64,000 nt of DNA from assembly GCF_023023025.1 (NCBI RefSeq), contig NZ_CP095481.1:9933001-9997000 (forward strand), given 5' to 3'. Positions 1 to 8,026 of the stretch are shown here, one piece after another. Under the pieces are notes generated by a model. It did not search any database and was not told where the DNA came from. It saw only the letters and a program-made list of their open reading frames with translations. Made by a program: the position numbers and the translations under genes. The stretch comes from Amycolatopsis sp. WQ 127309 (GTDB taxonomy: Bacteria; Actinomycetota; Actinomycetes; Mycobacteriales; Pseudonocardiaceae). Positions within the stretch are counted from its first letter, which is position 1, and each line of letters begins with the position of its first letter.

Positions 1-1
1 C

Positions 2-511
2 TACGAGATCGGCGAGGAGCTCGACGGCCAGGCCGGGGCCGGTATCCGGCTGCGGGGACCGGACGGGCGGGTCACCGGCACCGTCCTGCCGGTCCGGCGT
101 TACCGCCTGACCTACCTCGTGACGGCGTGGGCGACCACCGTGGCCGCCGAACACGACCTGCTCGGCGCGGTGCTGGCCGCCCACGCCGGGCGTCCGGTAC
201 TCACCCCGGAACTGCTGCCCGGACGGCTGGGCGAGCTGGCCGAACCGCTGCCGATCCGACTGGGCCGGCACCGGGCCGGCGGCGGCGAGCACGACCTGTG
301 GCACGCCCTCGGCGTGCCGCTGCGCACCGCGCTGGACCTGACCGTCACCGCGCCGGTGGTGCCCACGCGGATCGAAGACCCGGCCCCGCCGGTGCACACG
401 GTCGAGCTGGGCGTGCGCGACGAGCCGGCCGCGTCCGCGCCGCGCACCGGCCCCCGCTGGACCCGTACGTCCCGCACCGCCCCCGAACCCGACCCAGGAG
501 AGCGACGATGA
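2..511 (+). CDS. DUF4255/Pvc16-type CIS protein, 3' part only
   Basis: The reading frame is open from the window edge to a TGA at 509-511, so the start is outside. The visible protein has the DUF4255 (Pvc16 N-terminal) pattern: an YRLTYLVTAWA beta strand, an EHDLLGAVLAAH helix, then DLWHALGVPLRTALDLTVTAP. In Photorhabdus PVC, Afp and actinobacterial contractile injection systems this family caps or terminates the tail tube in the cytoplasm. The low-complexity, Arg/Pro-rich last 40 residues look non-conserved. The stop overlaps the ATG of the next gene by 4 bases (ATGA), which implies translational coupling. The rest of a CIS cluster would be expected upstream of the window; this is inference from a single family member. 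Confidence 0.7.
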   Translation, partial: YEIGEELDGQAGAGIRLRGPDGRVTGTVLPVRRYRLTYLVTAWATTVAAEHDLLGAVLAAHAGRPVLTPELLPGRLGELAEPLPIRLGRHRAGGGEHDLWHALGVPLRTALDLTVTAPVVPTRIEDPAPPVHTVELGVRDEPAASAPRTGPRWTRTSRTAPEPDPGERR

Positions 512-3201
512 CCGCACCCGCCCCGTCGGACTGCGCGTGGCTGCGCAGCAACCCGGCGACCATCCCGCACAGCACGCCGAGTTCGTTCGCGAAGCTGCTG
601 GGCGCCGACGACGTGTGGCGGCAGCTCTACCAGGAATGGCTGGTGGGAACGACTAACGGCGCGGCCAACGCCGCCCGCGTCGACTCCGCGCAGATCGGGG
701 TGGACGAGCTGGTGCGCTGGTTCGCCCAGCTCGTCGCGGCCGGGTCCGCCGCGCAGAGCGATGCCGTCCCGGCCGTGGAGCTGAGCAAGCTGAGCCGCGG
801 TGAGCAGGCCCTCGCCAAGGTCAACAAGGGAGCGCCCAGCAACAAGGACAAGTTCGAGTGCTTCCAGCGCGGGTACGCCGACAGCTTCCTCGCCGACATC
901 GAGTCCGTCCGGGCCGTGCTGAAGGCCCGCACCGAGCAGCTGCGCGCCACGAAGGGCGCCGACGGCAAGTCCTTGTCGGCCAAGGAGGCCAAGGCCTTGG
1001 CCGGCAAGGAGGCCCAGCGGCTCACGCTGGCCAACGCGGCCCGCGCGCAGGTCGAAGGCAAGGAAGCGGGCCTGGACGTCAACGTCGGGCTGCTGGTGCA
1101 GGTGCAGATCGAGCAGTACCAGGCCGGCACGCTGATGCTCGTCGACAAGGCCCTGCAGGAACTCGAAGAGACCAAGTGGGACGACGAGGACGGCAAGTTC
1201 AAGAACAAGGCGATCAAGGACTTGTCGGCGGCCACCTCGGCCGTGTTCACCGCCTCCGCCGCGCTCAAGGTGTTCAGCCGCGAAGTCGTCGCGATGACGC
1301 CGGAGAAGCGGGCCGAGCCGGCCACCGAGGCGCGCCTGTTCGACCTGATGATCGGGTTCACCGAGGCGGTCGGGGTGCAGGGCCGCGCGATGACCAGCGC
1401 GGGCGAGCAGGTCGCCGCCTGGGCCAAGTGGGCGACCAAGAACCTGCTCAAGGAGAACTTCAACACCATCTACCCCAAGCTGGGCGGCGCGCTGCTCGTG
1501 CTGCGCACCGGCATCTCGATCGCCCAGGTGACCCTCGACTTCTTCCCGCCGTTCAACGCGATCGGCACCGCGCTCGGGGTCGCCGACCAGGCGCTGGAGT
1601 TCGGCCTCACCGAGCTGGTCGTCTGGCGGGACAAGCAGGACCCGGAGATCCAGAAGAAGTACGCGGGCCAGGAGTTCGTCACGCCGTGGGAGGAGCTGAG
1701 CACCGCGGCCAAGGCCGTCTCCGGGTTCTCCGAGGGCAAGAAGCTGTTGTGGGACAACCTGAAGGACTACACCGAGGGTCTGCCGGCCAAGGCGGTCAAG
1801 AAGGTGGCGACGATGACCGTGGACGCCGTCGCCACGGTCACCGACATGTCACCGGAGCGGCAGTACCAGCTCCAGGCCGGCACCGAAGGCGTCATCGACT
1901 TCCTGGACAGCTCCAAGGAGACGATCCTCAGCCTCGGCGGGGTCGAAGCGACCCTCTCGGTGACCGGCGCGATCGCGAAGGCCGCCGGCGACTCGAGCCC
2001 GGTCGGCACGATCCTCGCGCTGGCCGAGACCGGGCTGGACATCATCGACTTCCTGGCCGACCAGAACAAGGTGGCCCGCACCAAGAAGGGCTTCACCGAC
2101 GAGGACGTCGCCGCCATCCGGCAGCTGATCGACGACAAGGAGCACAACCCCTACCACTCCGCGTTCACCTCGGGTGAACTGCAGCTGGACCCGAAGGCAC
2201 CCGGCGCGGACTTCGTCATGGGCACCGTCGCGGGCACCCGGATCAAGATCGTGCTGGGCGCCAACCCGGGGGTGGTCAACGCCGATCCGGCCGTGCTGCT
2301 GCAGCGGATCCGGCAGTTCGTCCGCGACGAGTCCGGCGGCGAACTGGTCCACGACGGCCGCGCCTTCGTCCCCGACTGGGCGACCCTGGACATCACGGCG
2401 AACGCGCACCCGCGCTACGAGCTCACCGTCTCGGTGCGGTTCATGATGGGCCGCATCGCGCACCCGGGCGTCGCGCGGCTCAGCTACGACATGGTGCGCA
2501 CGCTGACCACGATCACCGCCGTCACCGGGAACTTCCCGGACGACCCGATCCAGGCGAAGCTGGCCAACGCCAAGGACGCGCTGGCCGGTGGCACCCCGGC
2601 CGACGTGATGGCGGTGATCACCGACGACGACCTGGCGGCGAAGTTCACCGCGGGCACGCCGGTGGCCGGCGACGGCGAGAACTTCATCCTCAGCGGCGGC
2701 ATCACGGGCACCGAGCGCGACACCGCGGCGGGCGTCATCCGGTTCCGCATCGCCGGGCGGGCCGCCGACCGGCGTCCCTACCAGCTGGCCCTGCAGTTCC
2801 AGATCGGCGGCCGGCTCACCGTCCTGGAGGCCACGCCGGAAGCCGATCCGCTGGACACGCTGGCGGCCGACGCCAACCAGGCCCTCAGCACCGACAGCCT
2901 GGAGAACCGCCTGTCCGGCCTCACCCTCCCGTTCACCGCGGGCGGCGCGACCGCGCAGTACACGCTGGACGCGGTCAAGAAGGCCGTGCGGAAGGACGGC
3001 GGGATCGAACTGGACATGACGGCCATCGCGGGCAGCTCGGCCAAGGGCACCGTGACGCTGTTCTGCCTGCCGGGCGACGCACCGGTGATCACCGCGGCCA
3101 CCCCTAGCCCGGCCGACGAGCGCAAGGCGGTGCAGCGGGCCCGCCTGGCCGCGGGCGGGGCCCGGCAGGTCTTCGACCTGAGGACCCTGCAGACCAAGTA
3201 G
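508..3201 (+). CDS. Large CIS-linked protein of unknown family
   Basis: 897 residues from the ATG inside the ATGA overlap; AGGAG lies 8 bases upstream. The frame is open further upstream, but that part overlaps the previous gene and is shadow. I do not recognise the family. Residues about 1-310 are helical and Lys/Glu/Ala-rich. Residues about 325-362 form a hydrophobic stretch (LGGALLVLRTG through FPPFNAIGTALG), not a normal signal peptide. Residues about 560-897 are beta-rich and contain modules resembling those in the next protein: a DWATL strand near 623, GENFILSGG to about 775, and AQYTLDAVKK near 816. Position directly after a CIS gene suggests cargo, effector or baseplate accessory. No catalytic motif was seen. 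Confidence 0.7.
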   Translation: MTAPAPSDCAWLRSNPATIPHSTPSSFAKLLGADDVWRQLYQEWLVGTTNGAANAARVDSAQIGVDELVRWFAQLVAAGSAAQSDAVPAVELSKLSRGEQALAKVNKGAPSNKDKFECFQRGYADSFLADIESVRAVLKARTEQLRATKGADGKSLSAKEAKALAGKEAQRLTLANAARAQVEGKEAGLDVNVGLLVQVQIEQYQAGTLMLVDKALQELEETKWDDEDGKFKNKAIKDLSAATSAVFTASAALKVFSREVVAMTPEKRAEPATEARLFDLMIGFTEAVGVQGRAMTSAGEQVAAWAKWATKNLLKENFNTIYPKLGGALLVLRTGISIAQVTLDFFPPFNAIGTALGVADQALEFGLTELVVWRDKQDPEIQKKYAGQEFVTPWEELSTAAKAVSGFSEGKKLLWDNLKDYTEGLPAKAVKKVATMTVDAVATVTDMSPERQYQLQAGTEGVIDFLDSSKETILSLGGVEATLSVTGAIAKAAGDSSPVGTILALAETGLDIIDFLADQNKVARTKKGFTDEDVAAIRQLIDDKEHNPYHSAFTSGELQLDPKAPGADFVMGTVAGTRIKIVLGANPGVVNADPAVLLQRIRQFVRDESGGELVHDGRAFVPDWATLDITANAHPRYELTVSVRFMMGRIAHPGVARLSYDMVRTLTTITAVTGNFPDDPIQAKLANAKDALAGGTPADVMAVITDDDLAAKFTAGTPVAGDGENFILSGGITGTERDTAAGVIRFRIAGRAADRRPYQLALQFQIGGRLTVLEATPEADPLDTLAADANQALSTDSLENRLSGLTLPFTAGGATAQYTLDAVKKAVRKDGGIELDMTAIAGSSAKGTVTLFCLPGDAPVITAATPSPADERKAVQRARLAAGGARQVFDLRTLQTK

Positions 3202-3226
3202 CCGACGCACCGACCCCGGAGGCATC

Positions 3227-4729
3227 ATGACCAGCACCGAAGAGGCCGTCGCGGACGCCGCGGCCATCCCCCAGGACCTGGCCGAAGCGGCCACCCTCGC
3301 GCTGAGCGAGCAACCCACGTTCGCGACGCTGCTGGATCCGTCCGACACGGTGTGGGGCGGTGAAGACGGGCCCGGCCGGCACGTCGTGATCGTCGCGCCG
3401 GACGTCGCCGGCGTGCTCGACGCCGGCGCCGGCCGGTTCATCCCGGACGACCCCGAGCAGGTGCGGCTGCTGCTGGCCGAGCGGATGGCCGCCACGATCG
3501 CCGGGACCCCGGTCGCCGGCGGCGAGCGCGACCGCGTGATCGACTGGACCACGCTGCAGATCGTCGACGAAGCGGGCGGCGTGCTGACCGCGTCGGCCAA
3601 CACCGTGGCCGACCCGGCCGAGGGCGACGCCGTGCACGCGGTCGAGCTGTCGATCGACCTCGACCTGCAACCGGCGGTGAGCACCGAGCAGCTCGTCAGC
3701 GGTGGCGCGTTCGAGGCGGCGCTGGACCAGGCGATCGAGGTGCGGGAGACGCAGGCCGCCGAGAGCGAGGCCGCCATGCAGGCCGCGGTGGCCGAGGCGG
3801 CCGCCGAGGTCGCCGAAGAGGCAGCCGCCGAAGCAACGGCCGCGGAGACACCGGTGGCGGAGGCGCCCGTCGCCGAGGAGGCCGCCCCAGCGGAGGAAGC
3901 CGCCGCTGGGGCCGTGGACGCCGCTTACCTCGGCGGCTACTACGGCGAAACGGCTTTTCCCTTCGACGGCAACAACTTCGTCCTCGACTGGACCACCTGG
4001 ACCCACGACCAGACCACCCCCGACGGCACCGTCGGCTTCACCGCCCACGCCACCGCCACCGACGGCACCACCCACGACACCTACGCCTGGTTCGACCCCG
4101 CCGTCGGCATCAGCATCGTCCGCGCCGAAGCCCTCCCCGGCGAAGCCGCTGCCGGGGAGGCCGCCGCCCCGGCCGTCGACGCCGCCTACCTCGGCGGCTA
4201 CTACGGCGAAACGGCCTTTCCCTTCGACGGCAACAACTTCGTCCTCGACTGGACCACCTGGACCCACGACCAGACCACCCCCGACGGCACCGTCGGCTTC
4301 ACCGCCCACGCCACCGCCACCGACGGCACCACCCACGACACCTACGCCTGGTTCGACCCCGCCGTCGGCATCAGCATCGTCCGCGCCGAAGCCCTTGCGG
4401 GGGCAGGCGCGGCCGCGGAGCCCGAGCCGGAACCGGAGGCGGCCCCGGCCGATCCGCGCGTGGAGTTCGAGGCGCTCGCCGGCCTGCTGCGCGACCGCTG
4501 GCGCTCGGCGGGCAACCGGCTCGAAGAGCTCAACGGCAAGGCCTACGACGTCCACGGGTGGGTCGAGGGAGAACCCGGCTGCGAGCTGGTCCACCAGAGC
4601 TTCGACGGCGAGAACCACCTGGCCGAGCTGGGTGCGCACACGGCCGACGACAGCCGCCCCGTCACGCTGCAGCTGCGGATCCGCGACGCGGAGACGGTCT
4701 GGGCGGACCGCGAAGACGACCGGTACTGA
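3227..4729 (+). CDS. Two-repeat beta-module protein, CIS-linked, unknown function
   Basis: 500 residues; ATG preceded by CCGGAGG. The order is an N-terminal domain (about 1-165, with a VIDWTTL strand near 105), an Ala/Glu-rich linker (about 165-228), two nearly identical 73-residue modules (about 230-302 and 317-390) that begin AAYLGGYYGE and end GISIVRAEAL, and a C-terminal domain of about 100 residues with LRDRWRSAGNRLEELNG. There is no signal peptide or membrane span, so the protein is probably cytoplasmic or packaged. It is 25 bases downstream of the previous gene and shares its module pattern, so the two probably act together. No enzyme motif was seen and no family was recognised. Confidence 0.75.
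   Translation: MTSTEEAVADAAAIPQDLAEAATLALSEQPTFATLLDPSDTVWGGEDGPGRHVVIVAPDVAGVLDAGAGRFIPDDPEQVRLLLAERMAATIAGTPVAGGERDRVIDWTTLQIVDEAGGVLTASANTVADPAEGDAVHAVELSIDLDLQPAVSTEQLVSGGAFEAALDQAIEVRETQAAESEAAMQAAVAEAAAEVAEEAAAEATAAETPVAEAPVAEEAAPAEEAAAGAVDAAYLGGYYGETAFPFDGNNFVLDWTTWTHDQTTPDGTVGFTAHATATDGTTHDTYAWFDPAVGISIVRAEALPGEAAAGEAAAPAVDAAYLGGYYGETAFPFDGNNFVLDWTTWTHDQTTPDGTVGFTAHATATDGTTHDTYAWFDPAVGISIVRAEALAGAGAAAEPEPEPEAAPADPRVEFEALAGLLRDRWRSAGNRLEELNGKAYDVHGWVEGEPGCELVHQSFDGENHLAELGAHTADDSRPVTLQLRIRDAETVWADREDDRY
3914..4395 (+). repeat. In-frame tandem duplication, 261-bp period
   Basis: Bases 3914-4134 and 4175-4395 are almost identical, including synonymous positions (differences such as gtggac/gtcgac and cttacc/cctacc). 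The offset is exactly 261 bases (87 codons), so it duplicates one protein module in frame. Near-identity at silent sites implies recent duplication or gene conversion. Confidence 0.95.
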
Positions 4730-4754
4730 GTCCCACGTCGACGAAGGAGTGGCC

Positions 4755-7700
4755 GTGAACCGGCTCTGGAAGCTGCTCGCCGTGCTGCCGCTCGTGGCGG
4801 CGGGCGCCCTGGTCGTGCCCGCCGCCACCCCGGTGGCCGCGGCGGCGACCGGGCCGGTGGCCGAGTCCCCGGTGTCCTACCGCGACGCCGTCTACGGTGA
4901 CTTCCTGCACGTGGGCAACAGCGTGCTGCGCTGCCCGGTGGCGGGCGAGGGCACCGGGGGCGGCGGGAGCGCGGCGGACTGCGCCGCGATCACCGCGGGC
5001 GGCACGACGCAGGGCAGCGCCGGCTACAACAACGGCTACCTCCTCCGTCTGGCCGACGTCGACGACGACGCGGCCACCTTCGATTCGACGCGGGCGACGC
5101 TGACCGTGCCGGCCGGAGCCACGGTCGCCCACGCGCAGCTGAGCTGGGGCGGGCACACCGGCGGGTTCTTCTCCTCGCTGCTGCCCAACTGCTCGGTTCC
5201 GCTGCTGGGCAGCGCCACCCTCCCGCCGGCTCCGGCGGCGGCGGGGCCGCGGCAGCAGCAGGTGCGCCTGGCGGTCGGCGACCGGCCGTCGGCGCCGGTG
5301 CCACTGGTGGCCGGGCACTACCGCGCGAGCAGCGGGGTGCTCGACTACGCCGAGATGTACTCGGACTTCTCGGACGTCACCTCCCTGTTCGGGTCCGTCC
5401 CGACCGGGCGGCCGACCACGGTGACGGTGGGCAACGTGTGGGCGCCCAGCGGGATCGGCTGCGCCGGGGGCTGGTCGCTCACCGTCGTGTTCGGCTTTCC
5501 CGGCCCGCGGCCGGACTACCCGGCGCCGCGGTCGGTCGCGGTCTACAACGACCACTTGCGTGCCGGTCCCCTGCGCGAGGAGACCCTGACCGCGGCCCTG
5601 CTCGGCGGCCACGCGTCCACCGGCGGCGTGCGGATGGCCGTGACGGCCTTCGACGGCGACCGCGGGCTGGGCGAAGAACGCCTGTCGGTCAACGGCGTGG
5701 ACGTCGTCGAGCCCTGCGCGCAACGGTCCACAGCAGACTTCTTCGGCTCGTGCGCGCAGGGCGCCGTCGACCCGGTCGACCCCGGGCGCGGCCCGGTGGC
5801 GAACAACCTCAGCGTGGACGCGAAGAGCTTCAGCCCGGGCGGGCTGCAGGACGGCCAGTCCGCGGCGGTGGTGCGGGTTTCGGCGAGCACCGACGTCACC
5901 ACGGTCACGGAACTGGTCGTCAGCCAGGCCGTCCAGCCGCAGCTGGCCGTGTCCGTGCAGGGCCAGCAGACCCCGGTGCGCCAGGGTGACGTTGCGCCGT
6001 TCTCGGTCGCGGTGACCAACACCGGCGACGTCGGGCTGAGCGGCCTGCGCGTCACCGACAACGCCGCCACCCCCGCGCTGCCCGGGGAGTCCTGCGACCC
6101 GCCGGGCTCCGCCGTCCTGCCACCGGGCGGGACGGTCACGCTGACCTGCGCCCGGGTCGCGCAGCAGGACCCGCTGCACGAGGAGGTCACGGCGACCGCG
6201 GACTACCTGAGCGCCGTGCCGGCGGGCACCGCGCGTTCGGTGAGCGCGACCGCCGCCGCCGACACCACGGTGCTGCACTCCGACATCGGCGTGACCCGGG
6301 TGGCCGACCGGCTCGTGGTGCGCGACGGCCAGCCGGTGGTCTTCACCGTGACCGTCGCGAACAACACCACCGACAACACGCTGCGGACCCTGCACTACGC
6401 GGACCCGGCGACCGGCGACTGCGCGGACCGGCCGCTCGAGGACCTCGGGCCCGGGCAGAAGGTGACCTTCACCTGCACGGTGGCCGCGGTGCACGAGAGC
6501 TTCACCAGCTACGGCGTGCTGCAGGGCACCGACGGCACCGGCACGGCGTTCCCCCCGGTCAGCACGCAGCAGGCGGCCGTCGTCCTGATCCACCCGCAGC
6601 TGACCATCACCGAAACCCTCACCCCGGACACCGTCTACCGCGGCTCGCCGGTGACCGCGAGCTTCACCGTGACGAACACCGGTACCCAGCCGCAGGAACG
6701 GCTGACCCGGATCGTCGTCACCGATCCGGCGCTGCCCGGCTGCGCACCCGAGCCGGTGCCCGTCCTCGACGCGGGCATGGCCGTCACCCTGGCCTGCGAG
6801 ACGCGCCCACCGGCCACCGCGAGCACCGCGGCGACGGTGACCGGGACCGACGAGACGGCGGCGCCCGTCACCGCCGACGCCGCGGCGGCGACCGTGACCG
6901 TGCTCGAACCGCCGCTGACCGTGGCGCGCACGGCGGACCGGACCACCGTGCGCGCCGGGAACCCGCTCACGCTGACCTACCGGCTGCACAACACCAGCAC
7001 CACGGACACGCTGTCCGCGGTGGCCCTCGCCGATCCCGCGGCACCGGACTGCGCGCCGCCGCAGCCGATCGGCACCCTCGCCCCCGGCGCCACCGCCACC
7101 TTCGACTGCGCCGTGAGCCCGGCCGCGTCGGTGGACAGCGCGCCGGTCGCGACGGCGAAGGACCCGCAGGACCGGCCGATGACGGTGACCACGGACGCGT
7201 TGCCGCTGACCGTGCTGAACCCGGCGCTGATGATCGGGGTGTCCGCGACGGCGCCGCAGGCCACGGCCGGCACGGACGTCGAGTTCACCGTCGCGGTCCG
7301 CAACACCGGCGACGTCGCCCTGACCCTGGCCGTGACCAACGACCTGGCGAGCGCCTGCGACTTCACCGTCGACGAGCCCGACGGCCTCACCCCGGGCGCG
7401 GCCCGCACCCGGCAGTGCACCGTCCGCGCGGCGTCGGCGGGCAGCCTGCGCGACACGGCGAGCTTCACGGCGCGCCCGGTCGCGGCCGCGCGCGACACGG
7501 GCGAACCGCTCACCGGCCAGGCCCAGGCCACCGTGCCGGTCACCGGGTCGTCCGACGGCTCGGGGACGGCGACCACTCCCCCGGGCACGTCGGGGACACC
7601 GGGGAGCACGGGGACGGCGACGTCCGGCACCCAGACGGGCGTCACCGGCCCGGAAAGCGCGGGCACGGTCACCGGCGGCGGCCCGGGCAAGGACAGCACC

Positions 7701-7826
7701 GGCACCCCGGGCAAGCTGGCCTACACGGGTGTGTCCGTGGCACCGCTGATCATCCTGGGCACCGGCGCGGTGCTCACGGGCGGCGTGCTGCTGGGCCTGT
7801 CCCGCCGCCGGTCCCGGAACCGCTAG
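4755..7826 (+). CDS. LAxTG-anchored repetitive surface protein
   Basis: 1023 residues from GTG 4755, chosen because AAGGAG lies 5-6 bases upstream and MNRLWKLL followed by a hydrophobic Ala/Val stretch makes a Sec signal ending near TPVAAAA. A GTG at 4749 is possible but overlaps the ribosome site. The N-terminal third resembles actinobacterial cell-surface proteins with GDFLHVGNSVLRCP. From about residue 395 there are successive Ig-like/DUF11-type repeats of about 105-110 residues (TPVRQGDVAPFSVAVTNTGD and variants). A Ser/Thr/Gly-rich stalk precedes LAYTG (988-992), a hydrophobic helix and RRRSRNR. LAxTG is the class E sortase signal, so the protein should be covalently wall-anchored. It may be an adhesin or spacer; the ligand is unknown. 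Confidence 0.85.
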   Translation: MNRLWKLLAVLPLVAAGALVVPAATPVAAAATGPVAESPVSYRDAVYGDFLHVGNSVLRCPVAGEGTGGGGSAADCAAITAGGTTQGSAGYNNGYLLRLADVDDDAATFDSTRATLTVPAGATVAHAQLSWGGHTGGFFSSLLPNCSVPLLGSATLPPAPAAAGPRQQQVRLAVGDRPSAPVPLVAGHYRASSGVLDYAEMYSDFSDVTSLFGSVPTGRPTTVTVGNVWAPSGIGCAGGWSLTVVFGFPGPRPDYPAPRSVAVYNDHLRAGPLREETLTAALLGGHASTGGVRMAVTAFDGDRGLGEERLSVNGVDVVEPCAQRSTADFFGSCAQGAVDPVDPGRGPVANNLSVDAKSFSPGGLQDGQSAAVVRVSASTDVTTVTELVVSQAVQPQLAVSVQGQQTPVRQGDVAPFSVAVTNTGDVGLSGLRVTDNAATPALPGESCDPPGSAVLPPGGTVTLTCARVAQQDPLHEEVTATADYLSAVPAGTARSVSATAAADTTVLHSDIGVTRVADRLVVRDGQPVVFTVTVANNTTDNTLRTLHYADPATGDCADRPLEDLGPGQKVTFTCTVAAVHESFTSYGVLQGTDGTGTAFPPVSTQQAAVVLIHPQLTITETLTPDTVYRGSPVTASFTVTNTGTQPQERLTRIVVTDPALPGCAPEPVPVLDAGMAVTLACETRPPATASTAATVTGTDETAAPVTADAAAATVTVLEPPLTVARTADRTTVRAGNPLTLTYRLHNTSTTDTLSAVALADPAAPDCAPPQPIGTLAPGATATFDCAVSPAASVDSAPVATAKDPQDRPMTVTTDALPLTVLNPALMIGVSATAPQATAGTDVEFTVAVRNTGDVALTLAVTNDLASACDFTVDEPDGLTPGAARTRQCTVRAASAGSLRDTASFTARPVAAARDTGEPLTGQAQATVPVTGSSDGSGTATTPPGTSGTPGSTGTATSGTQTGVTGPESAGTVTGGGPGKDSTGTPGKLAYTGVSVAPLIILGTGAVLTGGVLLGLSRRRSRNR

Positions 7827-7861
7827 TGCGTCTGAGGTTCGTTGACGGGGGCCGGGCAATG

Positions 7862-7944
7862 CGCCCCAATGTGGCGTTGGGTGCGCTGGATGCACCGAAC
7901 GCCACATTGGGTGCACTGGACGCACCCAACGCCACATTGGGGCG
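7862..7944. terminator. 24-bp perfect inverted repeat between convergent genes
   Basis: Bases 7862-7885 (CGCCCCAATGTGGCGTTGGG plus TGCG) are the exact reverse complement of 7921-7944. A third, imperfect copy of the core (AACGCCACATTGGGTGC) lies between them at about 7898-7914. It sits between the stops of convergent genes at 7826 and 8027, so a bidirectional terminator or REP-like palindromic intergenic element is likely. Confidence 0.7.
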
Positions 7945-8026
7945 TTTGGGGCCGGGACGCTCCCGGGGCGTCGCGGCCGGCTGAGGGGAGTGAGTTCCCC
8001 TGACGTGGCGGGCCCGGACCCGTGGC

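Noticed and set aside
127..507. Upstream extension of the 897-aa protein
   Set aside because: Overlaps the DUF4255 gene in another frame and is Arg/Pro/Ala low complexity; the ATG at 508 has AGGAG and coupled overlap.
3104..4828. 574-codon minus-strand Gly/Val-rich ORF with repeats
   Set aside because: The repeat is only the reverse complement of the duplicated module in the plus-strand gene; no domain or ribosome site.
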